Part shown: one piece after another, positions 7,545 to 16,018 of the stretch
How the letters are laid out: every line of letters begins with the position of its first letter
Numbering within the stretch: position 1 is the stretch's first letter
Source: a virus
Length of the DNA: 64,000 nt
Strand: one strand, 5' to 3'
Virus record (IMG/VR): IMGVR_UViG_3300027791_000013
Location: 1 to 64,000 of that record
Position numbers and translations under genes: made by a program
Notes under the pieces: model-generated
Databases searched by the model: none
Told to the model about the DNA's origin: nothing
What the model saw: the letters and a program-made list of their open reading frames with translations, nothing else

Positions 7545-8625
7545 AGTATTTGTTTCCGGTTGTTATGATATTATTCATGCAGGTCATATAGAATTTTTTA
7601 AAGAAGCTCTAAAACAAGGAGATAAATTAGTAGTATGTATACCATCTGATGAAGTATTATATCAGTATAAAAAAAGACGACCAAGTATACCTATTGAGCA
7701 TAAGATAGAAATTTTAAATAATATATCTTTTATCGATGAGGTGGTTATTGGTCATAATTTAGATGAAAATGGTTTAAATTTTAAAGATATAATTATAAAA
7801 ATATCACCAGATGTTTTAGTAGTTACTTCCGACGATAAGTTTGAAAAAAATAAAAGAAAATTATGTACAAATCACAATATAGAATATGTTAAATTAGAAA
7901 AAACCCCTCCAAAGTTTGACCCGATAAGTACATCATCTATTCTCAATAATATAAAGACCCCTAATGAAGCTCCTCTACGTGTAGACTTAGCCGGTGGTTG
8001 GTTGGATGTACCAGAACTTGCAAGAAATGATGGTTTTATAGTAAATTGTGCAATATCACCAACGGTATCTTTACATAGTTGGCCATATGAAACACAATCT
8101 GGACTCGGTGGTAGCGGGGCATGGGCATTATTAAATGGTAGAGATGGGGTACAAAGTGAATTAGATTTAGGTGTTGGTTGGCAAGACCCTGCTGTAATAA
8201 AAGAAACAGGGTTATGTGTTTGGAAAAGTGGTAAAAAACCTTATCTTATTTTAAAACGAAATGGGGATATATTAAAAGGTAAAATGGCTTTACATTATAC
8301 TGGAATTACCCATGACACCCCCTCATACGTTAAAAATGATCGAGATTATAATTTATTAGCCCGGTCTAGTCGATTATCATATTTCGGGGTACAAAATAAT
8401 AATTTAGAACAATTATGTACCGGGATTAATATGAACTATGAGGTACAATTAAAAGAGGGTATGGATAAATTACCGGTAGTTAAAAATGCAATTGCGACCA
8501 AATACTGTGGAGGTGGTTTTGGTGGATACTCATTATCAGTGTTCTATAATAAAGTAGATCGGGATAAATTTGTAATGAATACACCTAATACAATTAAAAT
8601 AGAACCATACTTAAATGAAATATAA
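7537..8625 (+). CDS. bifunctional nucleotidyltransferase / GHMP sugar kinase (HldE/HddA-like)
   Basis: Two domains are fused. Residues 1-140 are a cytidylyltransferase-fold domain with HAGH (14-17) and the ISTSS motif (130-134). Residues 145-362 are a GHMP kinase with APLRVDLAGGWLDVP (motif 1), GLGGSGA P-loop (189-195), GWQDP (214-218) and GGGFGGY (325-331), closest in style to heptose-7-phosphate kinase HddA. The kinase is compact: motifs 1 and 2 are only ~40 residues apart and the half is ~218 aa, against ~340 in HddA. It would phosphorylate a sugar and couple it to a nucleotide. The start at 7537 forms an ATGAGTAA overlap with the upstream gene; the ATG at 7522 is less likely. Confidence 0.83.
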   Translation: MSKVFVSGCYDIIHAGHIEFFKEALKQGDKLVVCIPSDEVLYQYKKRRPSIPIEHKIEILNNISFIDEVVIGHNLDENGLNFKDIIIKISPDVLVVTSDDKFEKNKRKLCTNHNIEYVKLEKTPPKFDPISTSSILNNIKTPNEAPLRVDLAGGWLDVPELARNDGFIVNCAISPTVSLHSWPYETQSGLGGSGAWALLNGRDGVQSELDLGVGWQDPAVIKETGLCVWKSGKKPYLILKRNGDILKGKMALHYTGITHDTPSYVKNDRDYNLLARSSRLSYFGVQNNNLEQLCTGINMNYEVQLKEGMDKLPVVKNAIATKYCGGGFGGYSLSVFYNKVDRDKFVMNTPNTIKIEPYLNEI

Positions 8626-9271
8626 AATTTACACAGCTACAAAAGGTAAAAAAGAAGATACAGCCCTGTATAAATCTCTTAATAAAAAATATAACGATTT
8701 ACCGATACATTATGAAGAAAAAAATACTAAAAGTTTGCAAAGTTGCTATAACAACTTTTTGGAAGACGCTCGTACTAATAACATTGATATCTGTATGTTT
8801 ATCCATGATGATGTTTTTATCAATTGCAGGGATTTGTTGCATAGGTTGGACAATTATGGTAAAATGTATACAGTTTTTGGTCTCGCAGGGGCTAGTACGT
8901 GTAAGGTTAAAGAACCTGCTTTATGGCATCTTATGTCCGAGAGGAAAGACCAAAGAGGAAATGTTGCTCACGGACATTCTAACCAATATCAGTATACTTC
9001 GTTTGGTCCTATTCCAGGCCGTGTTTTGGTTATTGATGGTGTCTTTATCGGCATTAATATATCAAATTTACCTACTAATGTAAAATTTGACGAATCATAT
9101 CCATCTAAGTTTCATTACTATGATTTGGATTTTAGTTTAGAATGCAATAAAAATAACGTTAAAATAGGGGTAGTTGATATTCCAATAATCCATTCAAGTC
9201 CTGGGTTAACCAATCCCAATAAAGAATTTTATGAAGGTCAAAAATATTTTATAAACAAATGGAAAAAATAG
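8615..9271 (+). CDS. glycosyltransferase, StrF-like / GT2-type
   Basis: A GT-A-fold-type transferase. It has an acidic HDDV (DXD-like metal site) after MFI, then VIDGVFIGI and a C-terminal FHYYDLDFSLEC...IPIIHSSPG. This is the pattern of StrF/GT2-type sugar transferases, where the Asp pair and His lie in the acceptor/metal region. At 218 aa it is a single domain without membrane segments. It overlaps the sugar kinase fusion by 11 nt and the next nucleotidyltransferase by 13 nt, a tightly coupled glycan operon. The acceptor (host glycan, virion or DNA) cannot be told from the sequence. Confidence 0.8.
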   Translation: MKYKIYTATKGKKEDTALYKSLNKKYNDLPIHYEEKNTKSLQSCYNNFLEDARTNNIDICMFIHDDVFINCRDLLHRLDNYGKMYTVFGLAGASTCKVKEPALWHLMSERKDQRGNVAHGHSNQYQYTSFGPIPGRVLVIDGVFIGINISNLPTNVKFDESYPSKFHYYDLDFSLECNKNNVKIGVVDIPIIHSSPGLTNPNKEFYEGQKYFINKWKK

Positions 9272-9681
9272 TATTAATAACGGGTGGGTTCGATCCCCTA
9301 CATTCAGGTCACCTTGCTTATATTAAAGCAGCTCGTAAACTTGGAGATAAACTTATAGTAGGTTTAAATTCCGATGATTGGTTGGTTCGTAAAAAGGGTA
9401 AAAACTTTTTACCTGAAAAAGAACGTTACTCAATTATATCATCTATTAGATATGTTGATGGTTGTATTTTATTCAATGATACAGATGATACAGCTACTGA
9501 AGCTATAAAAAATGTTAAAATGTTATACCCATATTCACAAATAATTTTTGCTAATGGTGGTGATAGAACAAAAGAAAATATTCCAGAAATGATTTTTGAT
9601 GATGTTACTTTTATGTTCGGTGTTGGGGGAGAGGATAAAAAAAATAGCAGTAGTTGGATTTTACAAAAATGGGAAAAGTAA
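9259..9681 (+). CDS. cytidylyltransferase-family nucleotidyltransferase (HldE C-domain/TagD-like)
   Basis: A small single-domain enzyme that joins a sugar or alditol phosphate to a nucleotide. The signature GGFDPLHSGHLAYIK has HSGH at residues 15-18, followed by GLNSDDWL and the region GGDRTKENIPE. The usual C-terminal ISTT motif is replaced by NSSSWI. At 140 aa it is normal for the family. It lies between a glycosyltransferase and a cupin isomerase-like gene with overlaps on both sides, so it probably activates the sugar that is transferred. It is the second of three HxGH-type domains in the window. Confidence 0.83.
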   Translation: MEKIVLITGGFDPLHSGHLAYIKAARKLGDKLIVGLNSDDWLVRKKGKNFLPEKERYSIISSIRYVDGCILFNDTDDTATEAIKNVKMLYPYSQIIFANGGDRTKENIPEMIFDDVTFMFGVGGEDKKNSSSWILQKWEK

Positions 9682-9980
9682 TTAAACCATTATGGGGTTG
9701 GTACCATGTTTTATCTGAAGGTAAAGATTATAAAATTAAAACTTTACATATTGAACCGGGTAAATCGTTAAGTGATCAAAAACATTTTAAAAGAAATGAA
9801 CATTGGTTTATTTTAGAAGGAGAATTATCTCTTAACGGTGTGATATATCATAAAAATGATTTTATTAATATACCAGTTGAAAAGTGGCATAAACCAGCTA
9901 ATATTGGTAATAGTATGTGCGTTATTTGTGAAATACAATACGGTGAAAAATGCATTGAAGAGGATATTGAAAGAAGATAA
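9669..9980 (+). CDS. cupin protein, mannose-6-phosphate isomerase type II-like
   Basis: A single cupin domain with the metal-binding arrangement SDQKHFKRNEHWFILEGE (His-x-Arg-x-Glu-His region) and a second half DFINIPVEKWHKPAN. It resembles the C-terminal isomerase domain of ManC/AlgA. The start codon ATG at 9669 gives MGKVIKPLWGWYHVL, the expected family N-terminus; the TTG at 9654 is not needed. It would interconvert or epimerise a sugar phosphate for the adjacent nucleotidyltransferases. It joins gene 41 by a TAATG overlap. Confidence 0.82.
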   Translation: MGKVIKPLWGWYHVLSEGKDYKIKTLHIEPGKSLSDQKHFKRNEHWFILEGELSLNGVIYHKNDFINIPVEKWHKPANIGNSMCVICEIQYGEKCIEEDIERR

Positions 9981-11320
9981 TGGAAGATATAGGAAGATTA
10001 AATTTAGATTATTATGAGCAAGTTATAGTTTATAAGAGCTTAACTAACGAAAGTTATTTAACTCAAATTATAGACCATATAAAGCCGGATTACTTTAATG
10101 ATAAAAATATTAAGACTGTTTTTGGGTTAATAACTAATTTCTATATTAAGAGGCAGAGTATACCTACTATTACTGAATTAAAGTCATACTTAATTAATGA
10201 TGAACTAAAAGAAAGTTTTAGATCAGTTGTAAAGAATTTTCCTAATATTGATAAGAACTTTAATGATGAAGAGTTAACTTCTAATACTGAACGGTTCTTA
10301 AAAGAAAGAGCAATATACAATACAATGTTATCTGTTGCTGAGGATGTTAGTAAAGGTGAAGTTAATACTAGTTATATTTTAGATAGTTTTGAAAAAAGCT
10401 GTAACGTTAATTTAAAGGAAGAGATAGGTTTAGATTTATTTGAAAATATTGATAAGGTTGTAGATGATCTAAATGTAGATCAACCTACAATATCTTCTGG
10501 TTGGAAATGGTTGGATGATAAAATAGATGGAGGTTTCTTACAAAATGGTAGATCGTTGTACGTATTTGCTGGGGAAGCTAATGTTGGTAAATCTATATTT
10601 TTAGGTAATATAGCCTGTAATATAGCTTCTAAGGGTAAGACAGTTTTAGTTATAAGTCTTGAAATGTCAGAGATGATATATGCAAGAAGGTTATCATCTA
10701 ATATAACTAGAATACCGATGAGAGAATTGAAAGGAGCTGGTCAATCTTTATCAGCTCAAATAAAGAGTTATAATAATGGTAAACCTAATAGTAAGATTTT
10801 AATTAAAGAGTTTCCTCCTAGTACTGTTACGCCGCAGAATATACAAGGTTATATTACAGAATTAAAAAATAGAGGTATTAAAGTTGATGCGGTAGTACTT
10901 GATTATCTAAATTTGTTGAAGAGTCCTCTCGGTGATAATTCTTATGAAAGAGTTAAGCATGTTGCAGAAGGTATTCGTGCTTTAAGTTATGTTTTTGAAT
11001 GCCCGTTTATTTCTGCTACTCAGTTAAATAGATCTGGTTACGATGAAGCGAACCCTGGTTTAGATACAATATCAGAATCTATTGGAATGGCTGCTACTGC
11101 TGACTGTATTTTTAGTATATTCCAAGATGATGAAGATAAAGAATTAGGTATAGTTAAAATGGGTATGATGAAAAATAGATATGGTGCTAATTATGGGCAG
11201 ACAGCATTACGATTAAATTATGATACCTTAACTATTTCTGAAGATGAGACGTTAAACGTTGATGATGAAGGTAGTGATATGTCTGATTTAACTAATACTC
11301 TTAGCATGTTGAGTAATTAA
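9980..11320 (+). CDS. 41: replicative DNA helicase, gp41/DnaB-like
   Basis: Hexameric 5'-3' helicase of the replisome. A helical N-terminal domain is followed by a linker and a RecA-like motor: SGWKWLDDKIDGG, Walker A GEANVGKS at about residues 197-204, Walker B AVVLDYLNL, then SATQLNR and the arginine-finger region KNRYGAN. At 446 aa it is close to T4 gp41 (475). The ATG overlaps the cupin stop (TAATG), so the glycan block and helicase are transcribed together. Partner genes 59-like (12494) and primase 61 (19671) are on the same strand. Confidence 0.93.
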   Translation: MEDIGRLNLDYYEQVIVYKSLTNESYLTQIIDHIKPDYFNDKNIKTVFGLITNFYIKRQSIPTITELKSYLINDELKESFRSVVKNFPNIDKNFNDEELTSNTERFLKERAIYNTMLSVAEDVSKGEVNTSYILDSFEKSCNVNLKEEIGLDLFENIDKVVDDLNVDQPTISSGWKWLDDKIDGGFLQNGRSLYVFAGEANVGKSIFLGNIACNIASKGKTVLVISLEMSEMIYARRLSSNITRIPMRELKGAGQSLSAQIKSYNNGKPNSKILIKEFPPSTVTPQNIQGYITELKNRGIKVDAVVLDYLNLLKSPLGDNSYERVKHVAEGIRALSYVFECPFISATQLNRSGYDEANPGLDTISESIGMAATADCIFSIFQDDEDKELGIVKMGMMKNRYGANYGQTALRLNYDTLTISEDETLNVDDEGSDMSDLTNTLSMLSN

Positions 11321-11342
11321 AAAGAGGAACTAAATAAAATAA

Positions 11343-12227
11343 ATGCCTACAATTCATATAATTACTGATGCAGATCTTGACGGAGCTGGTTCATATTTCT
11401 GTTTAAAACAAGCATATAAAGACAATACCTTAACATATTCTGTTACTACTGAAAAAAAGTTTATTAAAGATGTTTCATATTTTAAATTTGAAGACTATGA
11501 TCTGGTAATTATATGTGATTTAAATTTAAAACCAGCTGAAATTAGATTATGCGATTTAAAGAATGTAGTAGTAATTGACCACCACGCTGAGCATATGGAA
11601 TTAATAGATTCATATAAAAATGCAAAGACTATAATAAAAGATTATCCATCATGTACAAAATTAATATATGATAACTTTAAGTTAGAAAATAAATTTAATA
11701 AAAATCAAAAACTTTTAGTTAAACTAATCAATGACTACGATAGTTATACTTTAAGTTTACCTTTTAGTAAGCCTTTAAATCAAGTATTTTGGACGTATAC
11801 TGGAGACCGAGTAAAGAAATTTGAAGAAGATTTCGGAAAAGGTTTCTTCGGCTTTAATTCTTTTCATAAGAATGCTTTAAAAATAGTTGAGACTAAAATT
11901 AATAATTTCTTTAAAGAAGAAACTATCCATGGTGGTAGTATTAAAATTGGAGGTAATATTTATAATGTTGCAGGTGTAGTTGTATCTTTTAGCCCGAATG
12001 AAATAGCTGAACGCATTATAAAAGATTATAAAGTAGATTTTGTTATAATGCTAAATTTAAAAGGTAAAAGTGTTTATATGAGACGAAGTTGTGATTGCCC
12101 GTTGAATATGGGTAAGTTAGCATTTAAACTTATGGATGGAGGAGGTCACCACGATTCTGCGGGTGGTACTTTAAATGATTCAATAATTAATATTACCAAA
12201 TTACTAAAACCATTAAATGAAAAATAA
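11343..12227 (+). CDS. DHH/DHHA1-family phosphoesterase
   Basis: A manganese-dependent phosphoesterase or nuclease of the DHH superfamily (RecJ/NrnA type). The N-terminal motif HIITDADLDG, the VICDLN segment and the DHH motif (VVIDHHAEH) form the catalytic domain. The C-terminal DHHA1 motif is GGGHHDSAGG, preceded by a Cys pair (SCDCP). At 294 aa it is NrnA-like in size and could degrade short oligonucleotides or act on ssDNA. A weak SD-like AAAGAGGAA lies ~15 nt upstream. Its end overlaps the next gene by 11 nt. Confidence 0.85.
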   Translation: MPTIHIITDADLDGAGSYFCLKQAYKDNTLTYSVTTEKKFIKDVSYFKFEDYDLVIICDLNLKPAEIRLCDLKNVVVIDHHAEHMELIDSYKNAKTIIKDYPSCTKLIYDNFKLENKFNKNQKLLVKLINDYDSYTLSLPFSKPLNQVFWTYTGDRVKKFEEDFGKGFFGFNSFHKNALKIVETKINNFFKEETIHGGSIKIGGNIYNVAGVVVSFSPNEIAERIIKDYKVDFVIMLNLKGKSVYMRRSCDCPLNMGKLAFKLMDGGGHHDSAGGTLNDSIINITKLLKPLNEK

Positions 12228-12501
12228 TAGCCCTTATCAAAATATTCAGATAGCTGAATTCGAAAAATCGTTTTATTCTTATTGTACTTTTATAGCATTA
12301 TTACATGATAAAAAAATGAATTTTGCAACCGTTTTTTTAAAAATATTAGAAGATAGAGCTTTACGTGATATATTTGTTAGTATTATAGAAGAAGAAAATG
12401 ACTTTACAGCGATTAGAAAATATATTCAAACTGAGCCCTCAGTAACAAAGAGCAAATACGTAACCAAATTTTTAAATAAGTTTGAAGGATTTAATGACTG
12501 A
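12217..12501 (+). CDS. hypothetical 94-aa protein, positional candidate for gp33
   Basis: The sequence is not recognised on its own. It is small and mostly helical in appearance, with an acidic patch (IIEEENDFTAI) and no membrane segment. In T4 the order 33-59-32 is conserved, and here this gene immediately precedes a 59-sized gene and gene 32. That makes it a positional candidate for the late-transcription coactivator gp33, which would fit the T4-late-type promoters seen throughout. I cannot see a clear clamp-binding C-terminus as in T4 gp33, so this remains weak. Confidence 0.6.
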   Translation: MKNNSPYQNIQIAEFEKSFYSYCTFIALLHDKKMNFATVFLKILEDRALRDIFVSIIEEENDFTAIRKYIQTEPSVTKSKYVTKFLNKFEGFND

Positions 12502-13126
12502 AGTAGAAAAAATAATTTATAATAATTTTTTAGAAGTTAGTAAAAAGGTAAATAACAAACCAGTAAAGTATAGAAAGAATTTTGATAATTTTCCGGATGA
12601 AAATTATATTATCGTTAGTAAATTAAGTAACTTTTTTTATAAATTTAAACATTTAAAAATAAAAGATTTTTTTGAAGCACCTTATTTTGTTTATGATGAA
12701 AACTATTTTGATTTAAAATTTTATCTAAGTCCTAAAGCTATTAAAGCTTATACTCTATACAATGATAAATTTCTTTTAAACAATCCAGATAATGTTAATA
12801 CGTTATCAAAAATGCAAGAATCTATAAAATTTATTTATAATTACTGCAAAGAAAATAACATCAACATTAAAGATTATCTAGCAGTAAAAGAAGGGGAGTA
12901 TAACGTTTTTATGAAACATATTAAAAATAGAGACGTTATTATCTTTATATTATTTGCTTTTAATAATTTTGAAAAAGTGGTAGGGTCTATTGATACCGAT
13001 ATAAAAACTATGTATAGTTCTAATTTTTCTCGACTAAATTACATTAGAACAAAATACTATTCTAGCTCTAAAGCAAAGAAAATAATTAATAAATTTAAGA
13101 TTTTCGTTGAAAATCAAAAAGTATAG
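12494..13126 (+). CDS. putative gp59-like helicase loader, 210 aa
   Basis: A basic, lysine- and aromatic-rich, all-helical-looking protein of 210 residues. T4 gp59, which loads gp41 helicase on gp32-coated DNA, is 217 aa, basic and lies just before gene 32 as here. The C-terminal SSSKAKKIINKFKIFVEN resembles the end of gp59 loosely. The ATG at 12494 is chosen over the TTG at 12482 because it gives an ATGACTGA overlap with the previous stop. Assignment rests mainly on synteny, size and charge. Confidence 0.6.
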   Translation: MTEVEKIIYNNFLEVSKKVNNKPVKYRKNFDNFPDENYIIVSKLSNFFYKFKHLKIKDFFEAPYFVYDENYFDLKFYLSPKAIKAYTLYNDKFLLNNPDNVNTLSKMQESIKFIYNYCKENNINIKDYLAVKEGEYNVFMKHIKNRDVIIFILFAFNNFEKVVGSIDTDIKTMYSSNFSRLNYIRTKYYSSSKAKKIINKFKIFVENQKV

Positions 13127-13128
13127 TC

Positions 13129-13140
13129 TATAATTAAAGT
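13129..13140 (+). promoter_or_regulatory. TATAAT box upstream of gene 32
   Basis: TATAAT at 13129-13134, 6 nt before the ATG at 13141, with no Shine-Dalgarno. It partly overlaps the end of the gp59-like gene region and matches the other TATAAT-n5-7-start arrangements. Confidence 0.55.
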
Positions 13141-13998
13141 ATGAGTAATATAACAAGTTCAATGTTTGATAGTATTAAGTCTGCTCTAGCAGCAGATAAT
13201 AATAATAATAAGAGTGCAATTGGTGATATCCTTAAGACTCCTCCTGGTAATACTTTTACAGTAAGATTGTTACCTTTTGCTAAAGACCCTTCTAAGACGT
13301 TCTTTCATTATTTTCAGCATGGTTGGAATAGTTTTGCAACCGGTCAATATACTAGTGCAATTTCTCTTCAAACCTTTGGTGAAAGAGATCCTATTGCTGA
13401 AGAGCGCTATAAGATTCTTCGTACTGGTAATGAAGAAGAAAAGGAAAAGGCTAAGGCAATTATGCGTTCTGAAAAGTGGTTAGTTAATGTATATGTTGTT
13501 AATGACCCTGTTAATCCTGAAAATAATGGTAAAGTGAAAATGCTTCGTTATGGTAAGCAAATTCATAATATTATTACTGATGCTATTGAAGGTGAAGATG
13601 CTAGTGAATTAGGTGCTCGTATTTTCGATCTAGGACCTAACGGTTGTAATTTTAGAGTTAAGGTTGAAAAGCAAGGTGACTTTCCGACTTATGTATCATC
13701 TAAGTTTGGTATGCCTGGTGCGATTGATAATCTAGATGAAGATAAACATAAAGAACTTTATGATAATGTATTTGAACTATCTAGTGTATTCAATGTAAAG
13801 AGTGCGGATGAGCTGAAGACTATGATGGATGAGCATTATTACGTAAGAGACTCATCTACTGATAATAATGTTGTTGAAAGAGTTGTAGTTGATACTCCTA
13901 TTGAAACTACTTCGGTTGTTACCCCTGTTACTGAAACTAAAAAAGACGATAATGAAGATGAAGTTCTTAAAGAACTGCTTGAAGGTTTAGACGTTTAA
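13141..13998 (+). CDS. 32: gp32-like single-stranded DNA-binding protein
   Basis: Coats ssDNA in replication and recombination. The N-terminal polar segment is rich in Asn (DNNNNKS). The core FTVRLLPFAKDP...FFHYFQHGW...TFGERDPIAEE matches gp32 OB-fold segments of T4-like phages. The C-terminal linker is followed by an acidic tail (DDNEDEVLKELLEGLDV), the protein-docking tail of gp32. At 285 aa it is close to T4 gp32 (301). The His/Cys zinc site of T4 gp32 is not present: the only cysteine is near residue 164. Confidence 0.9.
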   Translation: MSNITSSMFDSIKSALAADNNNNKSAIGDILKTPPGNTFTVRLLPFAKDPSKTFFHYFQHGWNSFATGQYTSAISLQTFGERDPIAEERYKILRTGNEEEKEKAKAIMRSEKWLVNVYVVNDPVNPENNGKVKMLRYGKQIHNIITDAIEGEDASELGARIFDLGPNGCNFRVKVEKQGDFPTYVSSKFGMPGAIDNLDEDKHKELYDNVFELSSVFNVKSADELKTMMDEHYYVRDSSTDNNVVERVVVDTPIETTSVVTPVTETKKDDNEDEVLKELLEGLDV

Positions 13999-14002
13999 TA
14001 TA

Positions 14003-14551
14003 ATGAGCGATCAATTACCAGAAATGATACCTATGCCAGGTAATCCATCTGATGGAGGTGGGGGACCGCCTCCTGAGTCATTTGAAAGGCAGCTTTCTCC
14101 TGAAGAGGAAAGAAATACGTTAATCAATTTTATGGGCAATATGTATGGTGAAGCGAAAAAGATGGATGGTCAGATTACTGGGCCGAGTTCCACCCTACAG
14201 AGAGGCAAAAGCGAAGAGATAAAAAAACAGATTGAACTAGCTTATACTCAACCTCAGCAGTCTGCACCACCAGTGCAGACTGCTCCTCTTCCTCAACCTG
14301 AAGTTCAAACCCAACCTCAACCGCAAGTCGAAGTTACTCAACCAGTAGATAATGATCAATTATCATTTAATTTTGATATTAGTGAAAAGGAAGAGTTATT
14401 TACTTTAGTTGAAAGGATATTAACTCGATTAGATCGATTACAACGGAAAGTAGATAGTCTAGTAGAATATAATGAAAATAGTAAAATTGTTTCTTTACCA
14501 GTAAAAAGACAATCAAAAAAAAAATCAGTGGATAAAAAAGAGGAAGTTTAA
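14003..14551 (+). CDS. hypothetical protein with Pro/Gln-rich linker and C-terminal coiled coil
   Basis: Not recognised. Residues 1-30 are Pro/Gly-rich (GGGGPPPES). A short helical segment is followed by a long Pro/Gln/Val linker (about 78-115, with repeated PQPQ units) and a predicted coiled coil (LFTLVERILTRLDRLQRKV). The C-terminus is very basic (KRQSKKKSVDKKEEV). It is packed between gene 32 and the sliding clamp gene, starting 5 nt after the gp32 stop (TAATATAATG). Its place suggests a replisome accessory or scaffold role, but that is inference. Confidence 0.75.
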   Translation: MSDQLPEMIPMPGNPSDGGGGPPPESFERQLSPEEERNTLINFMGNMYGEAKKMDGQITGPSSTLQRGKSEEIKKQIELAYTQPQQSAPPVQTAPLPQPEVQTQPQPQVEVTQPVDNDQLSFNFDISEKEELFTLVERILTRLDRLQRKVDSLVEYNENSKIVSLPVKRQSKKKSVDKKEEV

Positions 14552-14568
14552 TATAATAGATAAAGTAT

Positions 14569-15303
14569 ATGGGTTATTTAAAAATAAAAAATAAAAAAGA
14601 TTTCGTTTCTAACTTTCTTGTACCGGTATCAAATTTAAATGATGCCTGTATTCTATCGATAGAAGGTGATAATATTTGTTGTACGTTAGCATCAGCAGAT
14701 GCAACGATTGTATGTAAGACTATTATAGCAATAGATACAGATTTAAAAGATAGTACGACTTTAAACTTACCGGATATTAAAAAACTTATAAGAGTTTTAG
14801 ATATTATACCTACTACAGATATTGAACTAAAGATAAATGAAAATAATATATCTTATAATCAAAATGGTTATAAATTTAAATATCATTTATTAGATGATGG
14901 TATTATTAAACAACCTTCTTTAAATGTTGAAAAGGTAAAAAAACTTGAATTTAATACTAAGTTTAACGTGAAAGAGAGTGAGTTAAATACACTGTTTAAA
15001 GGTAGTTCATTTGCAACTGAGACGTCAAAGGTATACCTTTATGAAGAAGATAATAAAATCTATAGTGAGTTAGGTGATAGATCTAGACATAATTCAGATA
15101 ACTTTGTATGCCTACTAAGTGATAATTTCGAAGGTAATATTGATAAGCCTCTACCGGTTAATTTTGACTCATTCCGCTTGGTTAGTTTTGGTGGAAGTCG
15201 GGAAGTTAAATTTAGTGTAAATACAGATATGGGTGTTATAACTTGTAACTTTGAAAAAGGTAATACTCAATTGATTTATATTATTTCCGCATTAATTAAT
15301 TAA
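14569..15303 (+). CDS. 45: sliding clamp, gp45-like
   Basis: Ring-shaped processivity factor that tethers gp43 and, in T4, also activates late transcription. The length (244 aa; T4 gp45 is 228) fits a two-domain clamp subunit, as do the alternating beta-rich pattern and the segments CILSIEGDNICCTLASAD, LDIIPTTDIELKI and VNFDSFRLV...GVITCNFEKG. An AGGAAG element and TATAAT at 14552-14557 lie upstream. Clamp loader gp44 is encoded far away at 41409, unlike the contiguous 45-44-62 of T4. Confidence 0.85.
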   Translation: MGYLKIKNKKDFVSNFLVPVSNLNDACILSIEGDNICCTLASADATIVCKTIIAIDTDLKDSTTLNLPDIKKLIRVLDIIPTTDIELKINENNISYNQNGYKFKYHLLDDGIIKQPSLNVEKVKKLEFNTKFNVKESELNTLFKGSSFATETSKVYLYEEDNKIYSELGDRSRHNSDNFVCLLSDNFEGNIDKPLPVNFDSFRLVSFGGSREVKFSVNTDMGVITCNFEKGNTQLIYIISALIN

Positions 15304-15306
15304 CAT

Positions 15307-15660
15307 ATGAAAGATTGGTCAGAACATAAGGTAAAAAATAAGATTAAAACAGCAGGTTATTTTATCAAGAGATTGAAAGATAATGGTTTTGTAGTTTTAA
15401 AAATGTTTAACGCATATTCAGAAGCAGACCCAAGAAGATGGTCTATATTAGTAGATCCAGGTTATCATAGTGTATTTATTACTTGTTTTACCAATAAGGA
15501 TGAAAAGGGGGAGGTATTGTTTGAATTTGATGATGGTGGTAATAATTTTAAAAGAGGGTTTTATCTCAAGACCGATAGCATTGAATCTGTTGTTACTCAA
15601 TTATTAGAAAAAGGTATCAATAACGACCCATCTAAAAACCCATTTAGTAGAACTAAATAG
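15307..15660 (+). CDS. hypothetical protein, 117 aa
   Basis: Not recognised. An alpha/beta-looking soluble protein: a basic N-terminal helix (DWSEHKVKNKIKTAG), a strand-rich middle (RWSILVDPGYHSVFITCF) and an acidic turn FEFDDGGNN. It begins 4 nt after the clamp stop, so it is in the clamp operon. The domain looks like a small single-fold accessory protein without obvious catalytic motifs. Confidence 0.75.
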   Translation: MKDWSEHKVKNKIKTAGYFIKRLKDNGFVVLKMFNAYSEADPRRWSILVDPGYHSVFITCFTNKDEKGEVLFEFDDGGNNFKRGFYLKTDSIESVVTQLLEKGINNDPSKNPFSRTK

Positions 15661-15664
15661 TTAA

Positions 15665-15988
15665 ATGAGTGGTGACGAAGAAAACGACAAGAATGAAGAA
15701 GATCTAGTTGGTAAAAACGACGTCAATAGTAATCTTGATCCAGAGATTGAAGGTTTAATAAGAGATGCTTTAAAAACTTTAGTTCAAGAAAAGTTTGATA
15801 GTAGAAAAACTGATGATGATATTGAAGCAATGGTATCTACTTGTTCTGAATTTATGAAATGCTTTGTAATTATGGGTTATGATTTTAAAGGTAATTCAAT
15901 TAAACCTGTTTTTTATGCTAAAAACGATATAGACTCAGATGCCCTTACTCAGTATATTCAAAAATTTATAATGAATTCTATACATTGA
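15665..15988 (+). CDS. hypothetical acidic protein, 107 aa
   Basis: Not recognised. The N-terminus is strongly acidic and Asn-rich (SGDEENDKNEEDLVGKNDVNSN). It is followed by a helical region (EGLIRDALKTLVQEKFDS) and a C-terminal amphipathic segment. It starts 5 nt after the preceding stop and appears co-transcribed with the clamp. The product is soluble. Confidence 0.72.
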   Translation: MSGDEENDKNEEDLVGKNDVNSNLDPEIEGLIRDALKTLVQEKFDSRKTDDDIEAMVSTCSEFMKCFVIMGYDFKGNSIKPVFYAKNDIDSDALTQYIQKFIMNSIH

Positions 15989-16018
15989 TTTTCGGGGTTT
16001 ATAATCTAAAATATATAT

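Noticed and set aside
8712-9083. 123-codon + frame inside the glycosyltransferase gene
   Set aside because: It is fully nested in a recognised protein in another frame, with unlikely composition (hydrophobic/basic runs) and no start signals.
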